A DNA stretch of 7,096 nucleotides from Acidobacteriota bacterium (lineage in GTDB: Bacteria; Acidobacteriota; Terriglobia; Terriglobales; Acidobacteriaceae): contig QHZV01000226.1 of the NCBI GenBank assembly GCA_003224785.1, positions 7,779 through 14,874 on the forward strand, given 5' to 3'. The notes under the pieces are model-generated. The model saw only the letters and a program-made list of their open reading frames with translations. It had not been told where the DNA came from and ran no database searches. This document shows, in pieces, positions 6,397 to 7,096 of this stretch. Both the position numbers and the translations under genes were made by a program. The stretch's first letter is position 1, and each line of letters begins with the position of its first letter.

Positions 6397-7096
6397 TTGA
6401 TCTGCCCTAAATGCGGCACGACCCTGGCCGAAAACAGCCGTTTCTGCTTCAACTGTGGATACTCAACTTCGCAGGTCCAGCTCGGCGGGCTGTCCGTCCC
6501 TCCACCGACCGGATCCGCCGCTCTGCCAGCCTCATACAATGCCGCCGCTCCTATTGGACCGGCGCAAACCAGCGGCAAGGCAATTGCCAGTCTGGTCTGC
6601 GGCATCATCAATGTGTTCCCTCTGTTCATCGTCGCCATCGTTCTCGGGCACATTTCTCTTTCCGAGATCAAAAAGAGCGGCGGGCGCATAAAAGGTGAAG
6701 GCTTGGCGATCGCTGGCTTGGTCATGGGATACCTCGGCATCCTGGCCATTCCGTTGATTCTGATTATTGCGGCGATTGCGATTCCGAACCTGTTGCGCGC
6801 GAAAATTGCCGCGAACGAAGCATCAGCCGTCGGCTCCGTCCGGTACATCGTCACTGCGGAAGATAATTATCAGAACACGCATACAGAGGCGGGCTTCACC
6901 TGCAGTTTGTCTGACCTCTCTGGATTGATTGATCCCGGATTGGCGACAGGACAAAGATCAGGCTACGCGTTCAGCCTCCAGGACTGCGCGACTGATGCTG
7001 CGGGTGGTCCGATAACAAAATTCAGAATCAGTGCAGTCCCAATCGGCCCCAACACCACTGGCCAGCGGGCCTTTTGCGCCGATGAATCAGGCATGA
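6397..7096 (+). CDS. Zinc-ribbon / DUF4190 / pilin-like membrane protein (3' end cut by window)
   Basis: The frame is open from TTG 6397 to the right edge (233 codons, no stop). Residues 1-21 form a zinc ribbon with cysteines C3, C6, C17 and C20. A Pro/Ala/Gly-rich linker (29-58) leads to a DUF4190-like domain: SGKAIASLVCGIINVF (59-74), first membrane segment to about 86, LGHISLSEIKKSGGRIKGEG (84-103), then GLAIAGLVMGYLGILAI (102-118). It continues without a break into LILIIAAIAIPNLLRAKIAA (120-139) and NEASAVGSVRYI (140-151), which match the N-terminal helix of type IV pilins and pseudopilins, and a soluble region with C169, C197 and C227. Pilin positions G(-1) and E5 are replaced (L108, L113 when P130 is aligned to pilin P22), so prepilin peptidase cleavage is not expected. 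It is probably an inner-membrane protein with a cytoplasmic zinc ribbon and the pilin-like head outside. Function is unknown. By comparison with pilins, only a short C-terminal piece is probably missing. I have an impression that similar architectures occur in Acidobacteriota, not a checked match. Confidence 0.88.
   Translation, partial: MICPKCGTTLAENSRFCFNCGYSTSQVQLGGLSVPPPTGSAALPASYNAAAPIGPAQTSGKAIASLVCGIINVFPLFIVAIVLGHISLSEIKKSGGRIKGEGLAIAGLVMGYLGILAIPLILIIAAIAIPNLLRAKIAANEASAVGSVRYIVTAEDNYQNTHTEAGFTCSLSDLSGLIDPGLATGQRSGYAFSLQDCATDAAGGPITKFRISAVPIGPNTTGQRAFCADESGM

Noticed and set aside
6411..6698. Two + strand frames (6411-6698, 6455-6691) within the zinc-ribbon gene
   Set aside because: They overlap the real frame, are Arg/Ser/His-rich, show no family features and lack ribosome binding sites.
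6375..6854. 159-residue - strand frame opposite the zinc-ribbon gene
   Set aside because: It lies antisense to a convincing gene with clear zinc-ribbon, DUF4190 and pilin motifs, and its own composition (Met/Arg/Ile/Pro-rich, no motif) fits a shadow frame.

Overview
The window looks like a chromosomal housekeeping segment from an Acidobacteriota bacterium, probably of the Terriglobia (Koribacter-like) group. The assignment rests on three things: the compact run yicC-gmk-rpoZ-coaBC followed by a family 4 uracil-DNA glycosylase, a large lipoprotein beta-propeller of the PQQ-repeat kind that is abundant in these genomes, and a zinc-ribbon/DUF4190/pilin-like protein. It is inference from gene content and protein style, not from a database match. 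Nothing suggests a phage, plasmid, IS element, CRISPR array or RNA gene.

Layout. Positions 1-3654 form a co-directional, probably co-transcribed cluster on the + strand: the 3' part of an MsbA-like ABC exporter, yicC (4-base overlap), gmk (2-base gap), rpoZ (15-base gap, strong ribosome binding site) and coaBC (98-base gap carrying two stem-loops). After 115 bases comes a type 4 Fe-S uracil-DNA glycosylase (ending at 4483) whose N-terminus looks disturbed. Converging on it from the - strand, with a 24-base overlap of the 3' ends, is a 542-residue lipoprotein predicted to be an outer-membrane beta-propeller (4460-6088). A 308-base divergent intergenic region (6089-6396) separates that gene from a + strand gene that starts with TTG at 6397 and runs off the right edge. 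This last gene encodes a cytoplasmic zinc ribbon, a DUF4190 membrane domain and a type IV pilin-like tail that lacks the usual prepilin peptidase site.

How they work together. The left cluster combines envelope export (ABC exporter), RNA turnover (YicC), GTP precursor supply (guanylate kinase), RNA polymerase assembly (omega) and coenzyme A synthesis (CoaBC). It is a growth-linked set rather than one pathway. The glycosylase is a stand-alone repair enzyme. The two right-hand genes are envelope proteins of unknown role with no clear link to the cluster.

The most unusual item is the zinc-ribbon/DUF4190/headless-pilin protein. The disturbed start of the glycosylase and the double stem-loop before coaBC are secondary. 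No convincing new multi-gene system is visible.
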